A DNA stretch of 64,000 bases from Aporrectodea caliginosa (GCA_020284085.1 JACEVL010000494.1:242001-306000); one strand, 5' to 3'; positions 46,107-57,469 are shown, numbered from the stretch's first letter. Numbers and translations: made by a program. The notes: a model not told the origin generated them from the sequence alone.

Positions 46107-49100
46107 CTGTCAAAAGGAAGCAGAGCCATTGAATAACAATAATAATAATAATAATAATTTATAATAATAATAATATTCGTTTATTAATTCAAGGTGACAA
46201 GTACGCACAAGTACATGATATAGTAGAAACAGATGATAACAAGTTTAACAGGAGTCGAATTTAACAGTATGGCATACTGCAAATGCATCCATCTGTCCTA
46301 CTGCTCATTTTACAGTCGCCCCATAAGAAGTTGAAAATGGAGTCACCCTTATGGGGTTAGCAGGTATCAAACCTACGTCCTTCTGATCTTTGTGCCAGCA
46401 AGTTACCATTCAACCCATCTCCCCACCCCATTCAGAATCAATAACATGCTGCAGTTGTTCCTCTTCTTCAGATACTAAGAAAGCAAAACTGAAACTGGAA
46501 ACAAATAACTAACTCTGGTGCATCTTGAGGAGGTTGTATCCCATGGCGACAAGAAGCTTCTCTCCCTCCAGAATGTAGATGTCCCAGAGTCGTAGAGACA
46601 GCTGAAACGGAACCTATAACAACGACAGCGACACCTGGTGACTGACATCTAACGGCATCAATTAGCAACAAGTTAGGATATCACTTACACTCAGGCAGCT
46701 GTCTGCAGTTCTTATGCATCAACAGCTGAAGCAACCAAACACCACAGCTACAAATGACACACTAAGAAAGTGTCTGCCTCTGTCTGTCTGTGTGTGCCTC
46801 TGTCTCTGTTTGATGTGTCTGTCTGTTTGTGTTTCTGTCTGCCTGCCTCTGTCTGTGTGTGCGTCTGTCTTATCTGTCAGCCTGCTTGTCTGTCTGCCTC
46901 AGTCTGTTTGCGTTTCCCTTCTGTCTGCCTCTGTAATGTGTGTGTCTGTCTATCTGTCTCTCTGCCTGCCAGTCTGTGCTCTGTCTGTCTGCCTGTCTGT
47001 CTGTGTGTGTATCTGTCTGTCTATCTGTGTCTCTGTCTGTGTCTGTCAGTCTGTCTGTCTGCCTCTGTCTGTGTGTGTATCTGTCTGTCTATCTATGTCT
47101 CTGTCTGTGTGTCAGTCTGTCTGTCTGTCTCTGTCTGTCTGTTTGTCTGTCTGTGAATGGGAAATGACTGACCCTGTCAAGGTAGCACTGCATGAACCAC
47201 TTGATGGTGTAGAGACTGACAAAGATTCCCATCGTATCCTGAAATGACAGACAAATCCATCACAGGCAACCAATCCTGCATTATACACATACGATAGAGC
47301 CTAACTCTATTAAATTAAAACACTAACATTTAAAATGAAACATCTTAAATCTAAACAATTAACAGTTAGAAATTTAAAAATAAACTATTGTTTACTTAAA
47401 TCTAAATAATTAACAGTTAGAAATTTAAAAATAAACTATTGTTTACTTAAATCTAAATAATTAACATTTAGAAATTTGAAAATAAACTATTGTTTACTTA
47501 AATCTAAACAATTAACAATTAGAAATTTAAAAAGAAACTATTGTTTACTTAAATCTGAATAATTAACATTTAGAAATTTAAAAATAAACTATTGTGACAA
47601 TCGAAGCAAGGCAGGAAACAATGCTCACCAGATGGCTTTTGACTCGTGGCAGAAGTTTCTGCAGAATTCGGTCGTGATGCGTCTGAAATCGCAACAACTT
47701 TGGAAAACCCGGAATGAAAAAACCTAGAAGAAAACAGAACAAGAAATAAATAACAAGATAGAGAACTTGGATCGACACCAATGCAGTTACGAGATAAAGA
47801 ACTTTGTTTGACACCAATGCAATCACAAGATAAAGAACTTTGTTTGACACCAATGCAGTTACGAGATAAAGAACTTGGATCGACACCAATGCAATCACAA
47901 GAATACAGAAATTTGATTGACATCATACTGTGAGAGGCGCTTTATAAATCCGTAAATAGAATAGAATAGAATAGAATAAAGAGATACAGAACAGAGAAGA
48001 AAAGAACAGAAGCAGAAGCTGTTTTCCGATGGACTAACCGTGCATTGAATGTCGCTTGTGACTCATCAGTGCAGACAATGCCCAGAAAGCATCCTACAAC
48101 ATCACCAACACAACAGTCAACAGAAAAAGACCCATGTAATGTAATATAATGTAACATTTATATAGTGCCCCTTCAAGATATCTACGCAGATGCACTCTCT
48201 GCGCTACCCTATATGATGTTAAATGTCATTACGAATAAATATATTGCATCAGTTAGCAAAACAATGCACAGTAAGCTAGAAGAGTCACCAGTGGCGGTCC
48301 CATGCACACACGAGGAACCAACCAAAGGATTCGCTTCGATATCTGAAGATGGCATTGATGTTTCTGGACTAAGTTGCACTGATAGAGTAGAGCGACGACT
48401 TTACTCCATAGCAATAGCATCTCATTCTCAATAGTCATCCTTAGTGCTAGAGGCTCTCGATCCCTCCGCTTATCTGGACAAGGTCTCTTCTTGCCCCTTT
48501 TGCCTGTACCTCCACTAGGCAGAATCGTGCTTTCTCGTTGGTGGGTCCCTCGACCTGGAATGGCCTCCATCTGGATCTTCACCTCTTTCCCAAAGACCTT
48601 CTCTCCTCTGTTTTTTCTCACCTTAAAACTGTTCTTTTTGGCCGTGCTGGAGTTGGGAGCGAGCGCCTATGAGTAGTTTTCTTAACGGGGCGCTATATAA
48701 ATGTTCAATATGAATGAATATTGTATTGCATAGCATCATGTTGTCTTGTATTTCCTTGATGTATTGCACTGTATACATATTGTATTTTGCATTGGGAGCA
48801 CCTCTGATTGGTGTGCACTGTGAGAGCACTGAGAGGCGCTTTATAAATCTTTAAATGCAATACAATGCAACAATAGAAAACAAGAGTTTCAGTCTGAGTT
48901 ACCACCTCTTCATTAAGATACATGAGGAGAAGGGCAGCAATCTGACTCATTCCCTGACAGTATCCAACTTCCGTGTTGTACATGGAATAAGCGGCCAAGA
49001 CGTGGAACAATGCCTGTTGTCTAAAACAAAGAACAAAGTACATGTCTTCAAAATCCAACAACAGAATTGCACAGCACAACAACAAAATGAAACTCTCTGC

Positions 49101-52100
49101 ATAGAAATTAAATTCTAGTTCTCATAAAAACTAAAAAAAACTTAGATTGTCAAACCATCTCATCAATTCCCATTTCATTATCTGAGACTTCTGTTCAAAC
49201 AAGTATTCTTTGCACAGAAATCAAATTTCCATTCTCAGAAAAATTACAGGTACCAAGATTGTCAATCTATCTCACCAACTCCTATTTCAGACAAAACACT
49301 TCAGTTCAAACAGCTGAATGGCAAATCGTAAACAGCAAAAGCAGAAGAATCAATATGCATCAGCTACAGACCACACATACCATTAATTAATTTAAGAAAT
49401 GACAATTAATCCTGACCAAGATGGATATCTAATGAGCCACACTTCCAGCAGTATCACACAATAATGTTAACACCACTGGCGTGAAGAGCATAATATCAAG
49501 TAGGAAGCGGGATCGTTTCCCGCTACCCTCCCAAAGGTCCACTCAGCCTTTCATTCGCTAGATGGCATTGTTAAGATGAGTAGGACATGATGGGCGCCTT
49601 GCATGGCTGACATACAGTTAAATTCGACTCCTCCAATAACTTGTGATCATCAGTTCATGCTATGAATTGTAATCATACTGCGTACTTGTCAGTTTGAAAA
49701 TAATAAAGAAGAATATTATTATCAAAGGATAAGGTATGAAATGCAAACTCAAGCAGACATACGTTACGTTGTAACGCTGGCGAAACATGAGGTGATTACG
49801 ATACGTCCGATTCACGTCCAAATCAATCTGTCGAATATCTGGCGACCAACGAAGAGCGTTCTGCCTCATGTGCTACACATTTAACAACACACACACACGT
49901 GTACACATGTCGTTAGTCAGTTAATTATTATATATTACTGTTATGCATTTATTAAGCGCTACTACCTAACGACCAAGCATCAATCAATCTGAGAAGGTTT
50001 CTTGAAAGGGTGCTATATAAATTCTCAGAATGAATGAATGATGGCACTGAGCAATTGTGAGTGAAGGAACCTGCTCAAGGTCTTTACACAGTGACTGCCT
50101 GAGTGGAGGAGACTTAAACCTGTACTCTGTGTTACAAGGCAAGCACTCTTACCAGGTTGGTTAGTATGTTATCCCAACTAGACAATTAAGAAGTAGTTTG
50201 GAGCAAAAAAACAAACCACAGAAAAGACACAAAAAGTTTGATAAATCCAACAAATTTTGCTCTAACATATTAATGATGAACTGCAATGGTTTCCCAGTTA
50301 CTTTTAGTACACTCTCATCGTTAAAAGGTTAAACAGTAAGAGGAAGATTCTGCTGAAGACAACAGGCAACAGATGTAAGCTTTATAAGTATGCTGCAAAA
50401 AGAAAAATGTTTCTTTCAACAGAGTTTAAAGACAGGACAAAACTTATGGTCATCCGAAATAAATAAACAGACCATACACGTCAGTGGTTACAATAATCTT
50501 CTCCCTACAAGGCTACATCATTCAAATAGAAGTGTTACGCACTCTTTGTTCACTGGCTTTATTCAGCTCAAAATGAAACAACTCCTGCAGAACTGATAAA
50601 TAATTAACCATCAGTCTTCTTTTTATAAAAAGTGCTCAATCATAGCCATCCATGAAAATTCCAGATTTGCCCAACCGATGATTCTGTTGGCAGAAACTCA
50701 CTTCGTAGATTCCCGTTTGCTCTTTACGTATTTTTGGAAGGTCGAGGATTAGACTCCAGGCCAAGCCACGTACAGGTTCTGGAATGCCCTTGTAGACTCG
50801 CCTTGTCATCTACAACGCACCACAACCAGATATAACGTGAAATCACTGTTAGACAGGATCAGACAGCTGAAATCACAAGCCAAACCATCAGCAGTCAACA
50901 TTCAAAAGCAGCTGCTATGTATAAATTTAAACACTTATTTAGTGCGTTTTAAGAACCTCACAAAGGTGCTGTAACATGACTACCTATATCTCCTTCAGGC
51001 TTGAATTTAATCCCTCCCAGTGAAGGGGTCCTTCTTCTCCACTTGACTACCTAGTAGATCTATAAAGAAGGTGCATCTTAAGATAAGCTGAAAAGTTTTC
51101 TCAGCTATTTGTGGCAGTTTGTGCCATACGCATCATCAGAAAGATGTTTAAATGATATAAACAATTTTAAAGCTGGAAAAAGTGGTAAAAAAAGGACCTT
51201 GTCACTTGGAAAGTTTTGGTCCCATTTCTTTATCATATTGAGCCACTTCTCCGTTCGTTCCCGTTCCAACTGTTGAGCCTAAGAACAGGTAGAAAACCAG
51301 AGAAAATGAGCTAATATCAGATACAAGAAAACAACGGTAAGGGCACAGCAGAAAAAGAAATAGAAAGAGAGACAGACAGAGACAGACAGGTGGCAGACAT
51401 GACAAATTTCAAAAACTGACTTTCCAAGATGAATTTCTTTAAAGAAATTTCAACCAATCCCTTGCTAACATAAATTTGTACAAAAAACTTCAAACCAACT
51501 TTTTATGTAGAAAATTAAAGCTTATTCAAGAAACAGATAACCGTGAAAATAATTCCTAAAGTGAAAGACTGCTTTATAACTCGAGTTCAAGAAAAATATG
51601 TACAATACAGTACAAAAATCATCAGCCAGGTACCTCAACCTGGTACTTTAGAAAGGTATTTAGGTCGGCATGTCAGCCTGGCATTTTATACAGGTATTTT
51701 GGACAGGTAGTTTAAAGAAGTTAGACAGGTATTTTGCGGGTACATATTTTAGACAGGTGTTGTAGTCAGATGCTATATTCATATATTCTTCAGTTACAGT
51801 GAGCTGCATGAATTACCTTTTTCGAAAGGTGCTATATAAATGTGTGATTATAATTGCCCTTACAAGTACCTTCTGCACAGCGGAAAGTGGCACTGTCGGA
51901 AGACTCTGGTTGCTGCAGATAACAAAATTACATTTACATCAGAACCATATCACATTAATTTTACCAAACAATACAGCACAATACAATTCAATACATCAAC
52001 ACATTTCCCTATGCCTTCAATAACAGCCAGGGCAAAAGTCAACTATGTTTGTCAATGGGAAAAAACGCCTTTGGCCACTAAGCCACAAAACTGACCTTCA

Positions 52101-55100
52101 AGCAGACACCTATGTAATGTAAAAGAGCACACTATTTAAGCAGTTTCACTTAAAGATATGAAGAACATGACCAACATAGTTGCTAGTTAGCAAACCATAG
52201 CACTTGGATACACAACATACCAAGCGACACCCAGAACTCCAAAAGTAGCTTAAAAATTGCACACGTCTGATACCACAATCCAAAAAAGGCAGTGCAATAT
52301 ACAAATCTACCAATCTATCAATTTTATATAGTCCCTTCAAGATAACGACTCAGAGGCGCTCCCAAGTCCCAACCCAGGCCTGGTCAAAAAGAATAGTCTT
52401 AAGTAGTTTAGATAACGCAGATCAGATAGGCTATTCTAAAGAGAAGGACCACTTCAGTGATATGAAGGGTTTTCAAAAGAATACCCCCCCCAATTGGCTT
52501 AGGGCAGTTAGCATTGCACCCAGAGCACGATGAAGTTTTAACAATATTCGCAATTTTTCGGTTGAAAACACAAATTACTTGCATTTTACATCTGAAACCC
52601 CACAATCATAAATTCCTGGCTATGCCACTGGGACAAATATTAAATAATCATTACGCTGTTAGTGGCTGAACGAGCAAGCAGAATCATAAAGTCACCTCTA
52701 GAGGCACGCACTCATTATAGCTGAGTTGACTATGAGATCAGCAAATAAAGCAGGCCGAGGTTAAAGTAAAGAGCTCCCAGAGATAGACAAAGCTCCATGA
52801 GAGGCGACACTGTTCCTCTAAGAGTGCTATAAAAATATGCACAAAATGCTAGATACTGGGATCTGGACAAAAACCATATGGAAAGGTGGTATCAGCAAAT
52901 CACAGCTTCTTACTGGATGAATCCATATCTGTCCGTTACGTGGTAGACTTCGAAGTCTGGATCTTCCCACGGATCAATCGCAGCACCGTCATCTCGGCCC
53001 TGGAACAAAGAAATTCAAACTCCGAGACTTTTACCAACTCAAAAACTCTACAGATACAAAGAGTCATAACGACAATACTCATTGATTCATTAACACCCAG
53101 TCATGTGATCAATCGGGCGCCATAGATGAATGGTGACAACACCGGTGTTAAGAGCAGAACATCAAGTAGGAAGCAGGATTGATACCCACTACCTTCCCAA
53201 AGGTCAACTCAGCTAGGTGGCGTTGGTAAAATGAGCAGTAGGAACGATGGGCGCCTTGCATGGCTGCTACATAGTTAAATTCGACTCCTGTAATAACTTG
53301 TAATCATTCGTTCATACTATGACTTGTAATCATAAGTCAGTTTGAATTATTAAAGAAGTATATAATTTTATTAATTTATAAACCAGAGTGCATGTTAACA
53401 GGGTTAATGCTTCAGAGGTCAATATTCAGTACCCAGTATTACATTGCAGTTCTTGCATGGGGCATTGACCAGTACAGCACATAACGTTAAAAGTTCCGAA
53501 TAAAAAACACTCAAGTTCATTCATGTTCATGTTCATTCAGAGAATTTATATAGTGTCTCTTCAAGACACGTATTCAGAGGTGCTCTATGCGCTAGCCTAT
53601 TATGATGTTACGTGAATGAAAATATTGCATCAGTTAACAAAACAATGCACAGTAAGCTAGAAGAGTCACCCGTGGTGGACTCACTCACACACGTGGAACC
53701 ATCCAACAGATTCCCATTGAAAGAGCTCTAACAGATGGCATGGGTGTTCACAGTATTTCACATTATTAAGCAGAATGGCTTGTAAACCAGGATCATATTT
53801 ATAAATAAATCCTCACTGTACATCAATCAATTCAGAGAAACAACTCGAGGTGGCTTCAACATTAGCCGGATTCACACTCATGTTGGTTTTACGTTGCTAG
53901 CATGTTCATGCATTTCGATTCAAACTAGAAAGCCACAAGTGATGAAATCAGATTCATCGGCTAATTCCCCCTTTCTGCTCCACTTACCCGTTTATACTTG
54001 GAAACAATTGTTCGTCTTTCTTCGTCCGGATCTGAGTCAGCCGAAGCTGAGTCCGGACTGAAATCTAAACACAACTTAAAATGTAAATCAAATTCTTCCA
54101 AATGAAACAGTGTTCTAAAGCATAAAGAAATCATAACAGTCTCTCACCGGTGTCTAGGATATTAAGAAAACTAACGTTGATTTAGTGGAATTTAAATGAT
54201 TAAAATAAGAACTGCTCCCATTGGAACTTATCAAATGCCTGCTATTAACATCAAAATTATATTCATTTCTTAAATGATGATGATGATGATGAATACGACA
54301 ATTTCTACAGCGCCGTAACACGGCACATGCCGTTACAAGGGCGCTTTGACACGATAAAAAACTCAGTCAGGATACGCCAACTTGAAATAATGTGTCTTGA
54401 GTCTGGACTTAAATGACTCCAAGGATGTTGCTGAACGGATTGAAGGTGGAAGATTACACCAACACCTAGGTCCAGCAACAGAGAATGCGCAGTCTCCGAA
54501 GCAGGTTTTAGATGTTCTTACCTTCAGATCACCGCGCTCCCTCAGATCGCAAAGAGGGTCCCGACATAGATGACGATGCTAATCATCATGATAAAATATT
54601 CAGGTGATGATAATGCTCGTATCTAGCTGCTGACTATTAAGTCTTACAGTCATTAGAGCTGCTAGACTAAATCATGGAAGAATGTTTTGACTCACTCATG
54701 TCTGAACAGTTTTCGTGTCAATCAGTTTCATTGTTGTCTATCTTTGAAGCTAAAATCCAACATCAAGTAACTCCAATTTACTTGCTAACAAAACTACAGC
54801 TACATGTCTGCTTCATTTTGTCATGTAGTATGACTTATATTTTCAGATTACAGTTCTCCTTTAGAAGAGTTCACCAATTTCGGAATTCCCCTTTTCAATC
54901 AATATTATTAGTACTAAAATCGTTTTCCCAACTGGACTGCAGCAACAAGCAGACTGAAGGAGTTGATTAAAGTTCATAAACTAATTTGAATGAAATTCCC
55001 AAAACTACACAACTATAACGACTTCCTGGCCTTCCATCATAAAATGCTTTACAAGTCGATACAGTTAAATCAAATTTTCACTTTGAGCACGTTTGCTTAA

Positions 55101-56761
55101 AAATAAGCTCAACTAGGAAGAATAGTTTCCCAGAAAGATATGATGAATTAATTAAATGCCAGAAACTGAAGACTTTTAGACAAAAGGAAGCAACAACAGA
55201 TAGTTCTAAATTAGTCTTAAATGTGAGTCATTTCTAATTGCCTATTAATAAATCATTGCCTGAGAATTACCTTGTCATATCTGCAGTTTAAAAAGAAAAG
55301 TAGTTTAAGGATTGATTTGTAGCAGAAATTTTTTATCTTTCTTCAATTTCAATGGATAGGAGCCAGGGCCGTTTTAATGCCATCGTAGGCCCTAGGTCCG
55401 TAAAGTTCACATAGTCTAGGGCTCTAGGCTTTGCACAGCTCAACTTAACTTTAAGTCAATATCTTAAAGCTAAACTGTTTCAGTACAATTTAAAAAGTAT
55501 TAAATTAGAATTTGAAATTTCCTTTCTCCTTTTCGCATCAAATTCAATCATGAACTTATTTTTTCTATATGTCATTTTCAGTGTAGGCCCCTGAAACGTT
55601 CATAGGCCCTAGGCACAGTGCCTACTGCCTACTGGATAATACGGCCCTGCTAGGAGCTGTGCGTTTGGCTGGATTATAGTGTCACATATCCAGACAGTTA
55701 AATTTTTTCCTTCAAAAATCCGTAGGATATCCATGAACATTTAACTAACACACTCGTTAATAATTGGTCATTGCTTAATTTAATCATTTCATGTCTATGT
55801 TTTCAGGAGGAGGATTTGTAATCTTCATACATCCATTTAATAAAAAAAATTTAAAAAAATTTCGCAAAAACAGCTGCAATTGTTCATTTTTTTTAAATGC
55901 AACGTCTTTATGCAACGTTGGGCAAACATTTGGAATCGGGGTACCTAGGTTTTCTCGAGTCGGCTAGGCGCCGTGAGAGTCGGTTAGGGTCACGGTTAGG
56001 GTTAGTGCCAACATTAGCAAACATGATACCTTCCGCGCAGCATGCCAAAAGAAAAGATACCGTAAAACTCCAGTAAACTTATGCACCCCGATACTAAATG
56101 TTCGCCTATACGCTAATAAGATAATTCTCAGGCGACGAAATGTAATTGAATACAGTGTAGTGGGCGTTGTCTTGCACGCATATGTACGATCAGAAAGCAG
56201 TTAAACAACTTGAAATTTCAGCATGATAGATTTAGAATATTGGCGTCTACCAATGGGGGGGTTTGGAGACCGATCTCCATCGAACTTCAAAAGTGGGGGT
56301 TTGACCGATTTTGGCCGAAAGTGGGGGGGTTTCATTTTTTCATGATATATCTTTTCTCCTGTATGATTGTGATAATATTAACCCACATTAAACCATTATC
56401 GTGGGATCGAAATTCTCTTATGTTTCCATAACAGTAGCAAACGGCTTGTACAACAGAACACTTACTGCACAGCCTGCACTGCCATGGGGTGGGGTGGGGT
56501 TGGAGACCCCGTTATATCAAGGCACGGACCCCGGTATACCAGGCGTCCGTGTATCAAGGCAGCTGTACCCTTACGAGTCTACAGCCAACGGGCCAACGGC
56601 TTACGCGATATACCGGCCAAACATTTGGGGAGGGTTGAGGACCCTGGGCCTGAGGTTGCTGCGCTAATGACACGGCGGCCCAGACTGGCAGCGTTCTCCG
56701 CTGCAAACCTGCAATCTGCATCATGTGTATCATCACTTCGGCCGTTATCTGGCTCAGCCAT
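45358..56761 (-). CDS. USP6NL: USP6NL/RN-tre-like TBC-domain Rab GTPase-activating protein
   Basis: Twelve exons join with GT-AG sites and consistent phases; a thirteenth, candidate first exon at 56709-56761 completes 576 codons plus stop. Order: acidic N-terminus with IVSKYKRGRDDG and [32 protein letters not shown]; then the TBC domain, [40 protein letters not shown] (arginine finger in IDLDVNR), [20 protein letters not shown] (glutamine finger in YCQ), [55 protein letters not shown]. The 249-residue last exon adds [14 protein letters not shown] and a basic, Gly/Gln-rich tail. Family members stimulate GTP hydrolysis by Rab GTPases such as Rab5 and act in endocytic traffic. Both catalytic fingers are intact. 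The tail is shorter than in the human protein. Confidence 0.88.
46132..46176. repeat. (AAT)n microsatellite
   Basis: Runs of AATAAT interrupted by TTT, about 25 nt upstream (transcript sense) of the last-exon acceptor. Confidence 0.9.
46178..46440 (-). mobile_element. tRNA-derived SINE copy, family S1, with head
   Basis: The reverse complement begins with an A-box-like TGGTAACTTGCTGG and a B-box-like GGTTTGATACC. The body CTTATGGGGTTAG/ACAGGAGTCGAATTTAACAG is shared with the other S1 copies. Confidence 0.8.
46514..46613 (-). CDS. USP6NL: TBC gene exon: [14 protein letters not shown]
   Basis: Encodes [20 protein letters not shown] and [13 protein letters not shown]. Acceptor GTTATAG, donor GTTAGT. 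Confidence 0.93.
46775..47157. repeat. (GTCT)n microsatellite, about 380 nt
   Basis: CTGTCTGT units with TGCC and TGTG variants. It creates long [12 protein letters not shown] frames that are not genes. Confidence 0.97.
47173..47238 (-). CDS. USP6NL: TBC gene exon: [13 protein letters not shown]
   Basis: Twenty-two codons, phase 0-0. Acceptor ATTTCAG, donor GTCAGT. A long (GTCT)n tract starts 15-20 nt beyond the donor. Confidence 0.93.
47340..47597. repeat. 51-bp minisatellite, about 5 copies
   Basis: Units with TCTAAATAATTAACAGTTAG and AAATTTAAAAATAAACTATT. Starts at 47350, 47401 and 47452 show a period of 51. It lies between two coding exons of the TBC gene. Confidence 0.95.
47629..47723 (-). 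CDS. USP6NL: TBC gene exon: [13 protein letters not shown]
   Basis: Encodes [20 protein letters not shown] and [12 protein letters not shown]. Acceptor TTCTTCTAG, donor GTGAGC. Tandem repeats lie within about 35 nt on both sides. Confidence 0.95.
47750..47915. repeat. 36-bp minisatellite, about 4 copies
   Basis: Units AAGATAAAGAACTTTGTTTG followed by ACACCAATGCAATCAC-like ends; alternating variants (GGATCG versus TTGTTTG). Confidence 0.92.
47930..47985 (+). repeat. L2-like 3' tail with (AATAG)n end
   Basis: GTGAGAGGCGCTTTATAAAT followed by AATAGAATAGAATAG. Confidence 0.75.
48039..48093 (-). CDS. USP6NL: TBC gene exon: [18 protein letters not shown]
   Basis: A 55-nt exon of 18 codons plus one base; acceptor GTTGTAG, donor GTTAGT. 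Confidence 0.9.
48137..48260 (-). repeat. Reverse L2-like 3' tail
   Basis: ATGTAACATTTATATAGTGC, CCCTTCAAGA and the following GATGTTAAATG. The same segment recurs at 53525-53690 (AATGCACAGTAAGCTAGAAG in both). Confidence 0.7.
48430..48720 (+). mobile_element. L2-like retrotransposon 3' fragment
   Basis: The plus strand encodes [20 protein letters not shown] and [15 protein letters not shown]. The tail CTTAACGGGGCGCTATATAA and GAATGAAT end it. Confidence 0.8.
48800..48875 (+). repeat. L2-like 3' tail with AATGCAATAC end
   Basis: CTGAGAGGCGCTTTATAAAT followed by AATGCAATACAATGCAAC. Confidence 0.75.
48906..49020 (-). CDS. USP6NL: TBC gene exon: glutamine finger
   Basis: Encodes [20 protein letters not shown] and [18 protein letters not shown]. 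The YxQ motif supplies the catalytic Gln. Acceptor TTTTAG; donor GTGGTA. Confidence 0.95.
49460..49715 (+). mobile_element. SINE copy, family S1
   Basis: CACTCAGCCTTTCATTCGCT, AGATGGCATTG, GATGGGCGCCTTGCATGGC and TAATAACTTGTGATCA are shared with 24640-24900 and 53130-53365. Confidence 0.8.
49763..49872 (-). CDS. USP6NL: TBC gene exon: arginine finger
   Basis: Encodes [20 protein letters not shown] and MFRQRYNV. The IxxDxxR motif supplies the catalytic Arg. Donor GTATGT, ends phase 2. Confidence 0.92.
49990..50165. repeat. L2-like 3' tail followed by a SINE fragment
   Basis: TTTCTTGAAAGGGTGCTATA with GAATGAATGATG (plus strand) to about 50040. Then CTGCTCAAGGTCTTTACACA and TGTTACAAGGCAAGCAC, an S2-like minus-strand fragment. 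Confidence 0.6.
50702..50809 (-). CDS. USP6NL: TBC gene exon: start of TBC domain
   Basis: Encodes [20 protein letters not shown] and [15 protein letters not shown]. Phase 0-0; donor GTGAGT. Confidence 0.92.
51198..51278 (-). CDS. USP6NL: TBC gene exon: [13 protein letters not shown]
   Basis: Encodes [20 protein letters not shown] and QNFPSDK. The donor GTCCTT is weak beyond GT, but frame and family alignment both require it. Confidence 0.85.
51870..51912 (-). CDS. USP6NL: TBC gene small exon (43 nt)
   Basis: Encodes [14 protein letters not shown]. Acceptor ATCTGCAG, donor GTACTT. It is the only piece found that restores phase between its neighbours and gives the right spacing to the family. 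Confidence 0.75.
52305..52400 (-). repeat. Reverse L2-like 3' tail
   Basis: ATTTTATATAGTCCCTTCAA followed by CTCAGAGGCGCTCCCAAG. Confidence 0.65.
52914..52999 (-). CDS. USP6NL: TBC gene exon: [13 protein letters not shown]
   Basis: Encodes [20 protein letters not shown] and VTDRYGFI, a signature of USP6NL-like proteins. Acceptor TTGTTCCAG, donor GTAAGA, ends phase 2. Confidence 0.9.
53130..53365 (+). mobile_element. SINE copy, family S1
   Basis: Matches 49460-49715 over most of its length, with a short deletion around the TTTCATTCGC box. Confidence 0.8.
53525..53760 (-). repeat. Reverse L2-like 3' tail and body
   Basis: GAGAATTTATATAGTGTCTC, TTCAAGACACG, and CAGTTAACAAAACAATGCAC, as at 48137-48260. 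Confidence 0.65.
53988..54057 (-). CDS. USP6NL: TBC gene exon: acidic segment and IVSKYKR
   Basis: Encodes [20 protein letters not shown] and YKR. Acceptor AGATTTCAG, donor GTAAGT. It matches the start of RN-tre proteins (KYDRGRE-type sequence across the junction). Confidence 0.8.
54275..54585 (-). mobile_element. Retrotransposon 3' fragment, reverse
   Basis: A GATGATG run, then CAATTTCTACAGCGCCGTAA and GTTACAAGGGCGCTTTGACA. The GGTCCAGCAACAGAGAATGC block resembles LINE C-termini read on the minus strand (FSVAGP type). Confidence 0.55.
55364..55649. mobile_element. 286-bp hAT-type MITE
   Basis: Inverted ends CAGGGCCG and CGGCCCTG. Flanks ATAGGAGC (55356-55363) and CTAGGAGC (55650-55657) match at 7 of 8 positions. 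AGGCCCTAGG occurs near both ends. It lies in the first intron of the TBC gene. Confidence 0.75.
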
Positions 56762-56810
56762 CGAAATGGCTCATCTCTAGCCCTCTCTGACCTGTCCAGT
56801 CAGTGTGTGG
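56460..56810. promoter_or_regulatory. GC-rich island, possible promoter/first-exon region of the TBC gene
   Basis: This stretch has clearly more G, C and CpG than its surroundings and contains the candidate start exon on the minus strand. That fits a CpG-type promoter, but no core promoter motif was identified. Confidence 0.35.
56709..56761 (-). CDS. USP6NL: Candidate first coding exon of the TBC gene
   Basis: ATG at 56761 begins [17 protein letters not shown]; the exon ends AG/GTTTGC in phase 2. That is exactly the phase needed by the next exon (54057), and the joined total is divisible by 3. The region is GC-rich within (A+T)-rich DNA. Weak points: the donor is not strong, -3 is T, and the intron is 2.65 kb with no transcript evidence. 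Confidence 0.4.
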
Positions 56811-56969
56811 CGGACATTTCAAATGAAAATATATGCATAGGAGTAATAATTATAGCCTACGTTGGACTCACGAATATATGAACGCGTTGCGAGTTGATTC
56901 ATTTAGCCTACTTTATTTCTTCTGACTTCTGAGTGAGTATTTGTTATGAAATGATACACAATGATATAC

Positions 56970-57205
56970 AGGGACGAGGTGGTGTAGCGGTATGTTCTCT
57001 GCCTTGTAACCGGAAGGTCGCAGGTTGAATCTACCTCAAGCAAGTTGAAGCAACTGTGTAGCGACCCTGGACAAGTTGCTCACCCTTAATTGTCTGTGAG
57101 GAAGCAGGAAGGCAACGGGAAACCACCTTAATCGTATTATCCCCGGGCGGCATAAAAAACAATGGATCTGCCTTCTGGTAGAGAACTCAGCATCATCATC
57201 ATCAA
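56970..57205 (+). mobile_element. tRNA-derived SINE copy, family S2
   Basis: Begins GGGACGAGGTGGTGTAGCGG (A box) with GGTTGAATCTAC (B-box-like). The body TTGTCTGTGAGGAAGCAGGA follows, ending in CATCATCATC. It is inverted relative to 24950-25175. Confidence 0.85.
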
Positions 57206-57469
57206 ATGAAAAGTCCTATTCTTATAGCAGTATAGCCACATTGCAAATAGCTAATAACAGATCTATAGATTGTGCGCAAATCATGGCCAGTGTCCTTACC
57301 AGGCACCATCGTCTGTGTAGCTAGATGGTGCATTAAAGACTTTAAACACTTAAAGTCATTCTAACTAACTAACTATAGCCAGATTGACTCCAAACTTCAG
57401 CTTGGTATAGAAAAACCCCTAAGATGTCCTTAAATACACTTATTTAGAAAATATATATCTCTCGCCAGC

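Noticed and set aside
46714..47247. Cys/Leu/Ser/Val-rich frames of over 100 codons
   Set aside because: All three frames of a (GTCT)n repeat are open; the pattern is an artefact of the 4-nt period.
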